Below are positions 42,944-51,443 of a DNA stretch of 64,000 nucleotides, piece after piece. Within the stretch, counting starts at the first letter, position 1, and each line of letters starts with the position of its first letter. Both the position numbers and the translations under genes were made by a program. The notes beneath the pieces were generated by a model that was not told the DNA's origin, did no database searches, and saw nothing but the letters and a program-made list of their open reading frames with translations. Source of the DNA: Arthrobacter_B citreus (lineage in GTDB: Bacteria; Actinomycetota; Actinomycetes; Actinomycetales; Micrococcaceae); NCBI RefSeq assembly GCF_042429235.1, contig NZ_JBHMBA010000004.1. One strand, written 5' to 3'.

Positions 42944-44317
42944 GTGGAAACCCCGAACCCTGAGCGTGGGCTTATGACTCAGTCAACGGGCGCCACCCGG
43001 AGCACCGCTGTGACTGCCGTTTCCCCTGAGACCGCCGTCGACTGGGCCTTTTTTCTCTTCAGCGGCATCGCGGCGGGTTGGTTCGCCGTCATGCTCCTGG
43101 ATGAGAGCCTGCAGCCACGGCATCTTTGGGTGCTGGTCGTTTTCTGGGTTGCCCTGGCGTATCTGGTGCTCCCGAGAATCCATCGGATCCTGACCCGCAT
43201 TTACATTCCCGACTACTTCATGGGACGAACCCGGACCAGCGACGGGCTCTTCGGGGACCCGGTGAACCTGGCGTTCCGCGGGCCCGAAGAACAGCTGCGC
43301 GGCGCGCTCGAGCACGCCGGCTGGACGGCGGCGGACCCGGTCACCCTGGCGAGCAGCCGCCGCATCATCATGGCCAGCATCCTGCACCGCAGCTATGCGG
43401 CAGCTCCGGTGAGCCCGCTGTTCCTGTTTGGCCGCCAACAGGACTTTGCCTACCAGCAGGAAATTGACGGAAACCCGCGGCGACGGCACCACCTTCGCTT
43501 CTGGCGCTGCCCGGAGGGGTGGCTCCTGCCCGGCGGAATTTCCGTGGACTGGCTTGCGGCGGCAGCCTATGACCGGTCGGTCGGACTGTCCTTCTTCACG
43601 CTCCAGGTCACGCACCGGATCGGCGCAGACATTGACGCCGAACGGGACTACGTCGTTTCGTCCCTGACGGAGTCCTCCGCGGACCTGCCGGTGGAGGTCA
43701 TCCAGGGGTTCTCCACCGGCTACCACTCCCGCAACGGCGGCGGGGACACCTTCGAGACCGACGGAGACCTGCCCATCGTGAACGTGGGGCAGACGGCCTT
43801 GCGGTCCCGGGTCCCACTGTCCTCCGCCGGGAGTTCCGGCCCACAGCACCGAAGGCCCGCTCCCATCGTCGTCGGCAGTGTTCTGGTGTTCCTGCGGGCA
43901 CTTGCCGCGCTGGCGGTGGCGGCGGCTTTACTCACCAACGGCAACGGGCCCTGGGGGAATATCCTGCCGGATCCGGCTGCCGTCGATCTGGGCAGCGGCA
44001 CCCAGACGGTTGGAGTCCTGCTGGTGATCTTCGCCTGCTTGGACGTCTGCTGGGCAGTGCTCATCCTTCGGGGAATCAACACGGCGCGCGTAGCCGCGAT
44101 GAGCCTCAGCGCCGTCGCTGTTGTCCTCCAGATCGTTTCCGTTGTCAGCAGCGGCCCGGAGGTTCCCCTGCGGACCAATCTGGCCGGCTACTCCCTCGAT
44201 GTCCTGCTCATCCTGGCCTTGTCCAGCGGGCGGGCCCGGGAGTTCGCGCATCAGCGGCGCAGCCGTCGCAGCAGTCACAGCCGGAAGCGTGAGCATGTCC
44301 GGGATGCCGTCAGCTAG
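42944..44317 (+). CDS. LssY C-terminal domain membrane protein
   Basis: 457 aa. Two N-terminal membrane helices are followed by a soluble region matching LssY_C (YIPDYFMGRTRTSDGLFGDP, EEQLRGALEHAGWT, FLFGRQQDFAYQQEIDGNP, VGLSFFTLQVTHRIGADIDAERD), then about four more helices. The function of the domain is unknown; it is named after a Legionella secretion-linked protein. Start is GTG 42944 with AAGG before it; ATG 42974 is an alternative. It is followed by a small membrane protein gene on the same strand. Confidence 0.75.
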   Translation: METPNPERGLMTQSTGATRSTAVTAVSPETAVDWAFFLFSGIAAGWFAVMLLDESLQPRHLWVLVVFWVALAYLVLPRIHRILTRIYIPDYFMGRTRTSDGLFGDPVNLAFRGPEEQLRGALEHAGWTAADPVTLASSRRIIMASILHRSYAAAPVSPLFLFGRQQDFAYQQEIDGNPRRRHHLRFWRCPEGWLLPGGISVDWLAAAAYDRSVGLSFFTLQVTHRIGADIDAERDYVVSSLTESSADLPVEVIQGFSTGYHSRNGGGDTFETDGDLPIVNVGQTALRSRVPLSSAGSSGPQHRRPAPIVVGSVLVFLRALAALAVAAALLTNGNGPWGNILPDPAAVDLGSGTQTVGVLLVIFACLDVCWAVLILRGINTARVAAMSLSAVAVVLQIVSVVSSGPEVPLRTNLAGYSLDVLLILALSSGRAREFAHQRRSRRSSHSRKREHVRDAVS

Positions 44318-44350
44318 GGCGGCCGGAAACAAAAAAGGGGCGGTTTCCTG

Positions 44351-44899
44351 ATGATCATTACCGATTTTCCGCGGGACCTGCTGATGACCGGTGCAATTTT
44401 CGGTGTGGCTGCGTTCATCTGGGCCGGATGGGCGCAGGAGCGCCCGCCGCACGGCTTAATCTGGCATTTCATCCTTGGCACCCTGGGTCTCGGAGGTGCA
44501 GCACTGGCAGCCGTCACCGTCCCGGCGGCGGTCAGCAACTGGGGCGAACCAACAGCGATCGTCTTCGGCGGAGCGGCCTTCGCCTGGTACACCGCCGTGT
44601 TTTGGCTGGAAGTTGCCGCCATGATTGTTCTTGTCATTCTGGCGACGCGGCGGAAGCGCAGCGACCTCATTGCGCCACTGATCCTCGCGGTAGTCGGCAT
44701 CCACTTCATCCCGCTGGCGTGGGTGTTCCAGCAGCCGGTTTTCGCCGTTGCCGGAATCGTGCTTACCGCAGCCGCGGTGACGGCCGCACGGGTGCCGGAC
44801 CGGGCCGCTGCGCGCAGCTTCTGGTGCGGACTGCCTGCCAGCGCTGTGCTCCTCGCCGCCGGGGCTGTCTGCGCGGCGGCCGGGCTCGAGGCGCTGTAG
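44351..44899 (+). CDS. Uncharacterised multi-helix membrane protein
   Basis: 182 aa with about six predicted helices (LLMTGAIFGVAAFIWAGWA, GTLGLGGAALAAVTVPAAV, FWLEVAAMIVLVILAT, LIAPLILAVVGIHFIPLAW and two more). The order resembles small integral membrane proteins of unknown function; no name can be given. It starts 33 bp after the LssY_C gene and the two may form an operon. A strong bidirectional hairpin follows before gap. Confidence 0.65.
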   Translation: MIITDFPRDLLMTGAIFGVAAFIWAGWAQERPPHGLIWHFILGTLGLGGAALAAVTVPAAVSNWGEPTAIVFGGAAFAWYTAVFWLEVAAMIVLVILATRRKRSDLIAPLILAVVGIHFIPLAWVFQQPVFAVAGIVLTAAAVTAARVPDRAAARSFWCGLPASAVLLAAGAVCAAAGLEAL

Positions 44900-44985
44900 C
44901 CGTCGGGGCCCTTCATCCGGTTTTCGATGCTGGGGGTCAGGGCTGGAGAACACTGCGTTATCCCGCCACGGCTTTTCCATTAACG

Positions 44986-45034
44986 ACGACGGCGCCGCCC
45001 GGACCGTGGAAGCGGTCCGGCGCGGCGCCGTCGT
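44986..45034. terminator. Bidirectional terminator between membrane gene and gap
   Basis: Arms of 13 and 8 bp (ACGACGGCGCCGC then CCGGACCG) pair with their complements around a TGGAAG loop, with a single bulged base. A moderately T-rich tail follows on the plus strand. It separates two convergent genes. Confidence 0.75.
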
Positions 45035-45076
45035 GCAGTGTTCTGTTCTGTTCCCCGCCGGAGCGGGAACCGTTCC

Positions 45077-46084
<1,008 letters not shown>

Positions 46085-46110
46085 GAGGGCCTCCTCAGGC
46101 TCGATAAAAT

Positions 46111-46131
46111 TAAATTTAGAGACTAAATTTA
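46111..46131. promoter_or_regulatory. ROK-type palindromic operator between gap and the ROK gene
   Basis: A perfect 9-bp inverted repeat, TAAATTTAG and CTAAATTTA, around AGA. It is A/T-rich in a GC-rich genome. It covers about +6 to +26 of the predicted gap transcript and the -35 area of the ROK gene, so one bound protein would control both directions. Confidence 0.75.
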
Positions 46132-46143
46132 TTACCTCCTATA

Positions 46144-46172
46144 ATTATGCTGTTATCGCCGCCACACGTCAA
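46144..46172 (-). promoter_or_regulatory. Promoter of gap (with opposing -10 of the ROK gene)
   Basis: On the minus strand, TTGACG (46172-46167) and CATAAT (46149-46144) are 17 bp apart. On the plus strand, TATAAT at 46140-46145 can serve the ROK gene, and its weak -35 falls within the operator. Confidence 0.7.
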
Positions 46173-46196
46173 AGCCACCACGCCAAAGGGCCAACC

Positions 46197-47405
46197 ATGG
46201 ATGCCTCCACCAGTACCCCGCAGCTCCTGCGGCGCACCAACCTGCGCGCAGTGCTGGAGGTGCTCCGCACCGTGCCCTCGGCCACTGGAACCGACCTTAT
46301 TTCGGCCACCGGGCTGACGCGGGCCACCGTCATCGCGGTCTGCGATGACCTGATTGCCCGGGGCTGGGCGCGTGAGCGCGAGTCGCCGCGGATCGGTGGA
46401 CAGAAGGGCCGGCCGGCCCGCCGCTTCGAATTTAATGCCGGAGCCGGGCATGTCCTGGGGCTCGACGTCGGCATTGCCACCGTCCGTGTCCTGGTCTCCG
46501 ACCTGTCCGGCACCGTGGTGGGCGGGTCCGAGGCCCGGTTCCCCCGGCACGGCGGAGTGCCAGAGCAGCGGCGCCGGGTCCTCTCCGCGGCAGTGGACCA
46601 GGCACTGGCCGACGCCGGCATCACCTCCGCTGCCGTGCTGTGCGTGGGCATGGGCATCGCCGCCCAGGTAACCGGCGACGGCGCCGTCGCCCCCGGGCAG
46701 GAGGTGGCGCCGATGTTCGATCTGGGCCTGCGGAAGGAATTTGGCGAAGGCCGCGGCTGGCCCCTGCTGGTGGAGAACGACGCCAAGCTCGCCGCTTTGG
46801 CCGAGCGCTGGCGCGGGGTGGGTGCCGGCGAGAAGAACCTGGCGGTGATCCTGGCCGGCGAGCGCCTGGGCAGCGGCATTATCGAATCCGGCCGGCTCCT
46901 GCACGGCGCCTCCGGCGGCACGGGTGCGATGGGTGCCCTGGAGCTGGTGGCCGGGGTTGGCAATGAGGACGGCATCGCCAAGCTGGCCCGGCTGTGGGGC
47001 AGCGCGGCGCTGAAGGACGGGCACGACGGCGGCATCCGCGCCCTGGTGGGCCCGGCCACCAACCGCGCTTCCGCACGCCTGGTGTTCGAGGCCGCAGAGG
47101 CCGGCGATCCGGTGGCTGAAGAAATCCTGGACCGCATTGCCCGGCGGATGGCCCGGGTCCTGGCGCTGGTGTCCTCGTTTTTCGACCCAAAACTGATCGT
47201 CATTGGCGGCGCCGTGGCTGCATCAGCTACGGCTCTGCTGCCGGTGATGACCGAGGAGTTGGCCCGTTATGTGAGTGAGCCGCCCCGGCTTGCTGTTTCA
47301 GACATGGGCAAGATGCTGGTGCCCACCGGCGCCGTGCGCCTGGCGCTGGACTACGTGGAGGCGCACATGCTGGAACTGGTTCCGGAGGTCCGCCGGCCGG
47401 GGTAG
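46197..47405 (+). CDS. ROK family transcriptional regulator
   Basis: 402 aa. An N-terminal winged helix (about 15-60: LRAVLEVLRTVPSATGTDLISATGLTRATV) precedes a ROK sugar-kinase-like domain (VLGLDVGIATVRVLVSDLSG; ENDAKLAALAERW). The CxCGxxGCxE zinc motif of classical ROK proteins is absent; the equivalent region reads HGASGGTGAMGALE. The ATG at 46197 has AAAGGG. It is divergent from gap with an A/T-rich palindrome between, so it is likely to bind there and control both genes. Ligand unknown, presumably a sugar or sugar phosphate. Confidence 0.88.
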   Translation: MDASTSTPQLLRRTNLRAVLEVLRTVPSATGTDLISATGLTRATVIAVCDDLIARGWARERESPRIGGQKGRPARRFEFNAGAGHVLGLDVGIATVRVLVSDLSGTVVGGSEARFPRHGGVPEQRRRVLSAAVDQALADAGITSAAVLCVGMGIAAQVTGDGAVAPGQEVAPMFDLGLRKEFGEGRGWPLLVENDAKLAALAERWRGVGAGEKNLAVILAGERLGSGIIESGRLLHGASGGTGAMGALELVAGVGNEDGIAKLARLWGSAALKDGHDGGIRALVGPATNRASARLVFEAAEAGDPVAEEILDRIARRMARVLALVSSFFDPKLIVIGGAVAASATALLPVMTEELARYVSEPPRLAVSDMGKMLVPTGAVRLALDYVEAHMLELVPEVRRPG

Positions 47406-47463
47406 ACCCTGGTACGCCGGGCTGTCTACTCCCTGGGCGGGTCTCCGTCTGGCCTCCAGCTGT

Positions 47464-47874
47464 TCAGCGCGTCTCCTGGAGACGGAGCAGGTTGCCCGCC
47501 GGGTCCCGGAACGCACAGTCGCGCCTTCCCCAGTCCTGGTCCATGGGTTCCTGCACCACTTCCGCTCCCCCGGCTTCAACGCGGGCAAAGGCCGCATCCA
47601 AATCCGCGGTGGCCAGCATCAGCCCGGCGTAAACGCCCTTAACCATCATGTCCTCAATGGCGCGGCGCTCCCCGTCGGTGATGCCGGGGTCCGCAGCAGG
47701 TGGCTGCAGGACAATCGATGTGCCGGGCTGATCGGGTGGTCCCACGGTAATCCAGCGCATCCCGTCATAACCGACGTCGTTACGCACCTCGAATCCGAGG
47801 ACATCCCGGTAAAACGCCAGTGAGGCATCGGGGTCGGTATGCGGAAGAAAGGCACTGTTGATGGTGATATCCAT
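47464..47874 (-). CDS. VOC family (glyoxalase-like) protein
   Basis: 136 aa, one vicinal-oxygen-chelate unit: TDPDASLAFYRDVLGFEVRND at the start and FRDPAGNLLRLQE at the end, the usual pair of motifs. Such proteins bind small molecules or metals in dioxygenase, resistance or glyoxalase roles. It lies 10 bp downstream of the AraC-type gene on the same strand; the AraC/VOC pairing is common in actinobacteria. Function unknown. Confidence 0.83.
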   Translation of the reverse strand: MDITINSAFLPHTDPDASLAFYRDVLGFEVRNDVGYDGMRWITVGPPDQPGTSIVLQPPAADPGITDGERRAIEDMMVKGVYAGLMLATADLDAAFARVEAGGAEVVQEPMDQDWGRRDCAFRDPAGNLLRLQETR

Positions 47875-47884
47875 GCTGCTCTCC

Positions 47885-48346
47885 CTACTGCGGCTGCATC
47901 AGCCGCGCTTCTCGATTCCTTATCGGCCGTGTCACGGCCCTGGTGACGCAGAGCGGCATCCCGACCAGGGCATCCCGTGCCTGCTGCCGGTATATGGACG
48001 GCGGCACACCCACCAATTCGGTGAACCGGGTGCTGAAGGTCCCCAGGGATGAGCAGCCAACCGCGAAACACGCAGCAGTGACGCTGAGGTCTCCCCTGCG
48101 GAGCAGGGCCATGCCGCGTTCAATCCGCCGGGTCATCAGGTGGGAGTACGGCGACTCCCCGTAGGCTCCGCGGAACAGGCGGCTGAGGTGCCCGGCGGAC
48201 ATGAACTGCCCGCGTGCCAGCGCTTCGACATTCAGGGGTTTGGCATACTCCCGGTCAATCCGGTCCCGCACCCGCCGCAGCCGCGCCAGATCCTCCAGCC
48301 GCCGGGACGCTCTGCCTGCCTGCACCGCCGCCGCCGCCGCAGTCAT
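47885..48346 (-). CDS. AraC family transcriptional regulator
   Basis: 153 aa. Two HTH motifs of the AraC domain are present: LNVEALARGQFMSAGHLSRLFRG and LSVTAACFAVGCSSLGTFSTRF, ending GVPPSIYR. There is no ligand-binding domain, so it is the DNA-binding unit alone. The ATG at 48346 overlaps the preceding broken gene (ATGA). It likely regulates the following VOC gene. An in-frame ATG at 48361 is an alternative. Confidence 0.85.
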   Translation of the reverse strand: MTAAAAAVQAGRASRRLEDLARLRRVRDRIDREYAKPLNVEALARGQFMSAGHLSRLFRGAYGESPYSHLMTRRIERGMALLRRGDLSVTAACFAVGCSSLGTFSTRFTELVGVPPSIYRQQARDALVGMPLCVTRAVTRPIRNREARLMQPQ

Positions 48347-48687
48347 GTGCCCACGGCCCATTCGATGCGGGCCCGAAGCGCCGATTCTCCAGCCTCCGTC
48401 AATCCTCCGTCAATCCTCCGGTCAGGGCGCAGGAGAGGCAGCAGCTCCGGCGCCGCACTCGTGACGAGGGCGTGAATGCGCTCTGCCAACGCGCGGTCCG
48501 GGGCCGGCATTTCGGCAATCTTTGCCAGCACGGCATCCAGATCCGCGGCAGCTTTGCCAGCGGCCCTCCCCCGTCCAGCTTTCCTGAGTTCGGCCGCACG
48601 CTCCTTCATGGCCGCACGCTCCTCCGCGGAGAATCCGTCCTCCGCGGCCTCTTTTGATGCAGTTCCAGCCGCCCGCCGGTCCGCCAT
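48343..48687 (-). pseudogene. DUF1801 (YdhG-like) protein, core deleted
   Basis: 114 aa. The N-terminal half (GFSAEERAAMKERAAELRK, VLAKIAEMPAPDRALAERIHALV) matches DUF1801 iron-chaperone-like proteins of about 150-160 aa. The expected core (LWYGMPAYA...VVCFFQ) is missing. A short linker (LLRPDRRIDGG) then joins a C-terminal end resembling LTPxxEARIxxLVxxAV. The linker contains an 11-bp tandem duplication. The frame is open, but a working fold is unlikely. It overlaps the AraC gene by 4 bp. Confidence 0.6.
48393..48420. repeat. 11-bp tandem repeat CCTCCGTCAAT x2.5
   Basis: Two perfect copies and a partial third (CCTCCG). It lies in the linker of the broken DUF1801 gene. Loss of one unit would fuse that frame to the AraC frame. 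Confidence 0.8.
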
Positions 48688-48835
48688 GACCTTGCTCCTT
48701 CGTCCCTGTCCCTGTCAGTGTGCCTCTACGGTAAGGCGGGCAACAGGCCCGGTGCTTCTTGATTCCTGACCGGTCCGGAGCAAACAGGCCCAGACGTGCT
48801 GATCTGCTCTGCCGGCTCCAGGGCCATGGGTCCTT

Positions 48836-49834
48836 TCAGGGACGCCGGGGAACGCGTCCGGCCCGCTTCCCTGTTGTCCCGTCTTCGAGGTCCTTGCTAT
48901 ACGTGCGGGCCTGCAGGGTGAGTGCCGCCTCGCCCAACAAGGTGACTCCCAGGCGGTTGAGCAGTTGCCGGCTCTGCATCATGGTGAGCTGCTGCGCACT
49001 GCGGCTGACCCGGGCCCTGTCGGCCCGGTACAGGTAGGTATCGATGGCGTGGACCCAGCGCTTGCGCCAACTGTCGACTGAAGGTTCGGACGCCAACGCA
49101 GCCATGATCCGGTGTGCGGCGGCAATCTGCGGTGACACCTGGTCCATCAGCTTCCGGCGTGCAGGTTCCACATCGCGGCCGGAGGACTCAAGGCAGCCGC
49201 GCAAATACTGGTCCCAGTAATAGTCCCAGCTCACCGTTCTGCGGTCAGCCCACGCCGAGGAGCGCGCCCCCCGCATCATGCTGTGGCAGGAGTCGAAGAG
49301 AAGGAGCGCCCCCAGCGCCGACCGCATGCTGCCGGTGGGAAACCGGTTAACCGCCCATATGGTGAGGTCCGATCCCAGCTCGGCAACCTCCCCCATCAGA
49401 CGCACGCCTTCATCTCCGCCGTATCTGGAGAGCATTGCTTCCAGGGCAGCCGGGACCTGCTCCCCGTGGGGCGGTGGGAAAGGAATGCCCTGCGCCGAGG
49501 AGATTCTCACCGTCCCCAGACTCCGAGTGCTCTGTTCCGCCAAGGCGTGGGCGAATTTCCATGCCCGGTCAGCAACATCTGCGGAGGCTATGACATAAAG
49601 CTGCACCTGCGGGTTGTTCCCGTCCAGGCCCCGTGCGAAGCCAAACCTGATGGCGCCCCACGCCTTTGCCTGTGCGCTCAACGGGGCAATCAAATGGCTG
49701 ATGACCTCGTCCGTAGACTTCATGGTCACCGGGGCTGCGTTCAGGATCCAGATCAGGGCCGGCTCAGTATGCTGCGCGGCATGCGGACCTTTGGTCCTCA
49801 CTCCGCCGGATCCTGACAACACAAGTTGGCTCAT
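48836..49834 (-). CDS. Orphan SpaB_C-like (lantibiotic dehydratase C-terminal / thiopeptide-type) protein
   Basis: 332 aa. ALEAMLSRYGGDEGVRLM recalls the E-x-x-RYGG motif of SpaB_C, the glutamate-elimination domain of LanB dehydratases, and the closing LLNRLGVTLLGEAALTL recalls the NRLG end of that domain. The expected DSD-type Ser-rich segment is not obvious. The ATG at 49834 has GGAGGGGG. No dehydratase (LanB N-terminal), cyclase or precursor gene is found within 5 kb. It could act with components encoded elsewhere or have been recruited to another job. Confidence 0.6.
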   Translation of the reverse strand: MSQLVLSGSGGVRTKGPHAAQHTEPALIWILNAAPVTMKSTDEVISHLIAPLSAQAKAWGAIRFGFARGLDGNNPQVQLYVIASADVADRAWKFAHALAEQSTRSLGTVRISSAQGIPFPPPHGEQVPAALEAMLSRYGGDEGVRLMGEVAELGSDLTIWAVNRFPTGSMRSALGALLLFDSCHSMMRGARSSAWADRRTVSWDYYWDQYLRGCLESSGRDVEPARRKLMDQVSPQIAAAHRIMAALASEPSVDSWRKRWVHAIDTYLYRADRARVSRSAQQLTMMQSRQLLNRLGVTLLGEAALTLQARTYSKDLEDGTTGKRAGRVPRRP

Positions 49835-49984
49835 GGTTCCCCCTCCATCCCGCGCACAATGCCTTCGGTGGTCCAGTGTGGCGGGAAATCCCTAAAAAGG
49901 GAGTACCTGGCGCAAAAACCACATGAATTGAAGGCAAACAGTTCAGCTGGCGAGATTCCGGGGGTCTCGTACCAAGCCCCCGCT

Positions 49985-50021
49985 GGCCGGAACCCGCACC
50001 CCAGGGATCCGGGTTCCGGCC
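49985..50021 (-). terminator. Hairpin after the cupin gene
   Basis: A 12-bp perfect stem (GGCCGGAACCCG and its complement) with a 13-nt loop, 6 bp after the cupin stop on the minus strand. No U-tract follows, so it may be an imperfect terminator. Confidence 0.55.
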
Positions 50022-50027
50022 GCCGCC

Positions 50028-50513
50028 CTATGCCCCGGGCACGCTTCCCGGGGGCAGGAAATTCACGTCGTGCACTGCAGAGCGCCGGACAACTTCCTCG
50101 GGGTCGGTGAGATTGTGCAGCTGGTCAAACAACTGTGCCAAACGCCCGGCAGGGCTTACCCAGAACAGCGACTTTGCGGGTGCTTCAGACCTGTTGAAGT
50201 ACGCATGGGCAAGTCCCATCGGCAGCCTAACCGTGTCGCCCGGGCCCGCGGTCGTCCATTCCCCGTCCAAGTAGAGCGTATAGACCCCGTCAAGGACGTA
50301 AATATGTTCATCCTGCAGGGGGTGGATGTGAGGCGGCACCCCGGTACCTTGTGGATCATGAGAGAGCCAGGCGAAACTCGTGGTGCTCTCTGTCTTCGAT
50401 TCATACGTATGCCCAAGAACGTTCCACACCTTGTTGCCCATGGCTTCGCTGGCGAGCGTGATGCCTTTGGGCAGTGAACCAACAACAATTTCCGGGCTTA
50501 GCGGGTTCTCCAT
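50028..50513 (-). CDS. Cupin domain protein
   Basis: 161 aa, one beta-barrel cupin. Motif 1 reads PPHIHPLQDEHIYVLDG (H62, H64, E69) and motif 2 PGDTVRLPMGLAHAYFN (H103), so a metal site is complete. Such small cupins include quercetin-dioxygenase-like and polyketide-cyclase-like proteins; no specific reaction can be named. The start is ATG at 50513 after a GGAATTC-type spacer with GAAGGA. It is a single gene, upstream of the SpaB_C-like gene by 193 bp. Confidence 0.82.
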   Translation of the reverse strand: MENPLSPEIVVGSLPKGITLASEAMGNKVWNVLGHTYESKTESTTSFAWLSHDPQGTGVPPHIHPLQDEHIYVLDGVYTLYLDGEWTTAGPGDTVRLPMGLAHAYFNRSEAPAKSLFWVSPAGRLAQLFDQLHNLTDPEEVVRRSAVHDVNFLPPGSVPGA

Positions 50514-50705
50514 GAGAATTCCTTCGAGGAGTAGTTGGGTGGAGGACAGCCGGATGCAGATCAGGCTGCTGCAGGGCCGGACAGACCACCAGGACCTCCA
50601 AGCCGCTGCAGCCCGGTCAGTGAGAGGTGGGCTTCAGTGTAATGAGCTAAGCCGAAGTGTCAGCACTTGTTTATTGCCATGTCCCCCATCGCCGCCGCGT
50701 TTTCC

Positions 50706-51443
50706 TCACGGGGCCGGCCGGATCAGCGGCGGGCTCAGGTATTCGTCCTTGACCGTGAAAACGGCAGCCGGAGCGCCTTTGCCCCGGATGACCTTGCGGC
50801 CGGTGTCATGCAGGGCCCCGGTCATTTTGCGGGTGAAGTTTCCGGCGTCGAGCCGGTCGGTGTCCCACACTGCCTGATAGACGCGGCGGAGCTGGTTCAG
50901 CGTGAATTCCTCCGGCAAAAGACGGGACGCAGTGAGCGTGTATTCGATCTTTCCCGCCAGCCGGTCCAATCCGGCGCCAAGGATGTCCCGGTGGTCAAAC
51001 GCCAAGTCAGCGTTTGCCAGGACGTCGTACACGGGCAGCCACTCAGCCGCTGCGGCGTCGCTCCCCGTCGCCAGTTCCGGAAGGGCCCGGCCATCGGTTG
51101 CAAGCAGGGCCAGATGGGCAACGGACGCCACCCGCATGCGTGGGTCCCGGTTCGGCGAACTGTAGGTGGCCAATTGCTCAACGTGTGCCCGGTGTGCACC
51201 CAAGTCCAGCCCGGTTTCCTCCTCCAATTCCCGCCACGCGGCGGTCAGCGCGTCTTCATCCGGTAACACGAATCCGCCCGGCAACGCCAGGGCACCCTTG
51301 AACGGGTGGGTCCCGCGGCGGACAAAAACGGCGTGGAGGGTACCTGAGGCGACGGCAAAGACCACCAGGTCCACGGCCAGCGCAACGGACGGATATTCAC
51401 CGGGAACGTAGTCCGTGAGGAACCGTTCTTCTTCAGTGGCCAT
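50706..51443 (-). CDS. nrtR: Nudix-related transcriptional regulator (NrtR)
   Basis: 245 aa. An N-terminal Nudix domain carries a near-complete box, GFVLPDEDALTAAWRELEEETGL (57-79 region), and a C-terminal winged-helix region (FTLNQLRRVYQAVWDTDRLDAGNFTRKM) is the NrtR DNA-binding part. NrtR proteins repress NAD biosynthesis genes and are released by ADP-ribose or NAD-related ligands. The start ATG is interlocked with the nadR stop (TGATG). The operon content (pnuC, nadR) and the palindrome at 53218-53242 fit autoregulation. Confidence 0.9.
   Translation of the reverse strand: MATEEERFLTDYVPGEYPSVALAVDLVVFAVASGTLHAVFVRRGTHPFKGALALPGGFVLPDEDALTAAWRELEEETGLDLGAHRAHVEQLATYSSPNRDPRMRVASVAHLALLATDGRALPELATGSDAAAAEWLPVYDVLANADLAFDHRDILGAGLDRLAGKIEYTLTASRLLPEEFTLNQLRRVYQAVWDTDRLDAGNFTRKMTGALHDTGRKVIRGKGAPAAVFTVKDEYLSPPLIRPAP

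Noticed and set aside
48836..50027. A RiPP gene cluster around the SpaB_C-like protein
   Set aside because: No LanB dehydratase, LanC, transporter or credible precursor ORF was found; the only small frame upstream (MWFLRQVLPF) lacks precursor traits.
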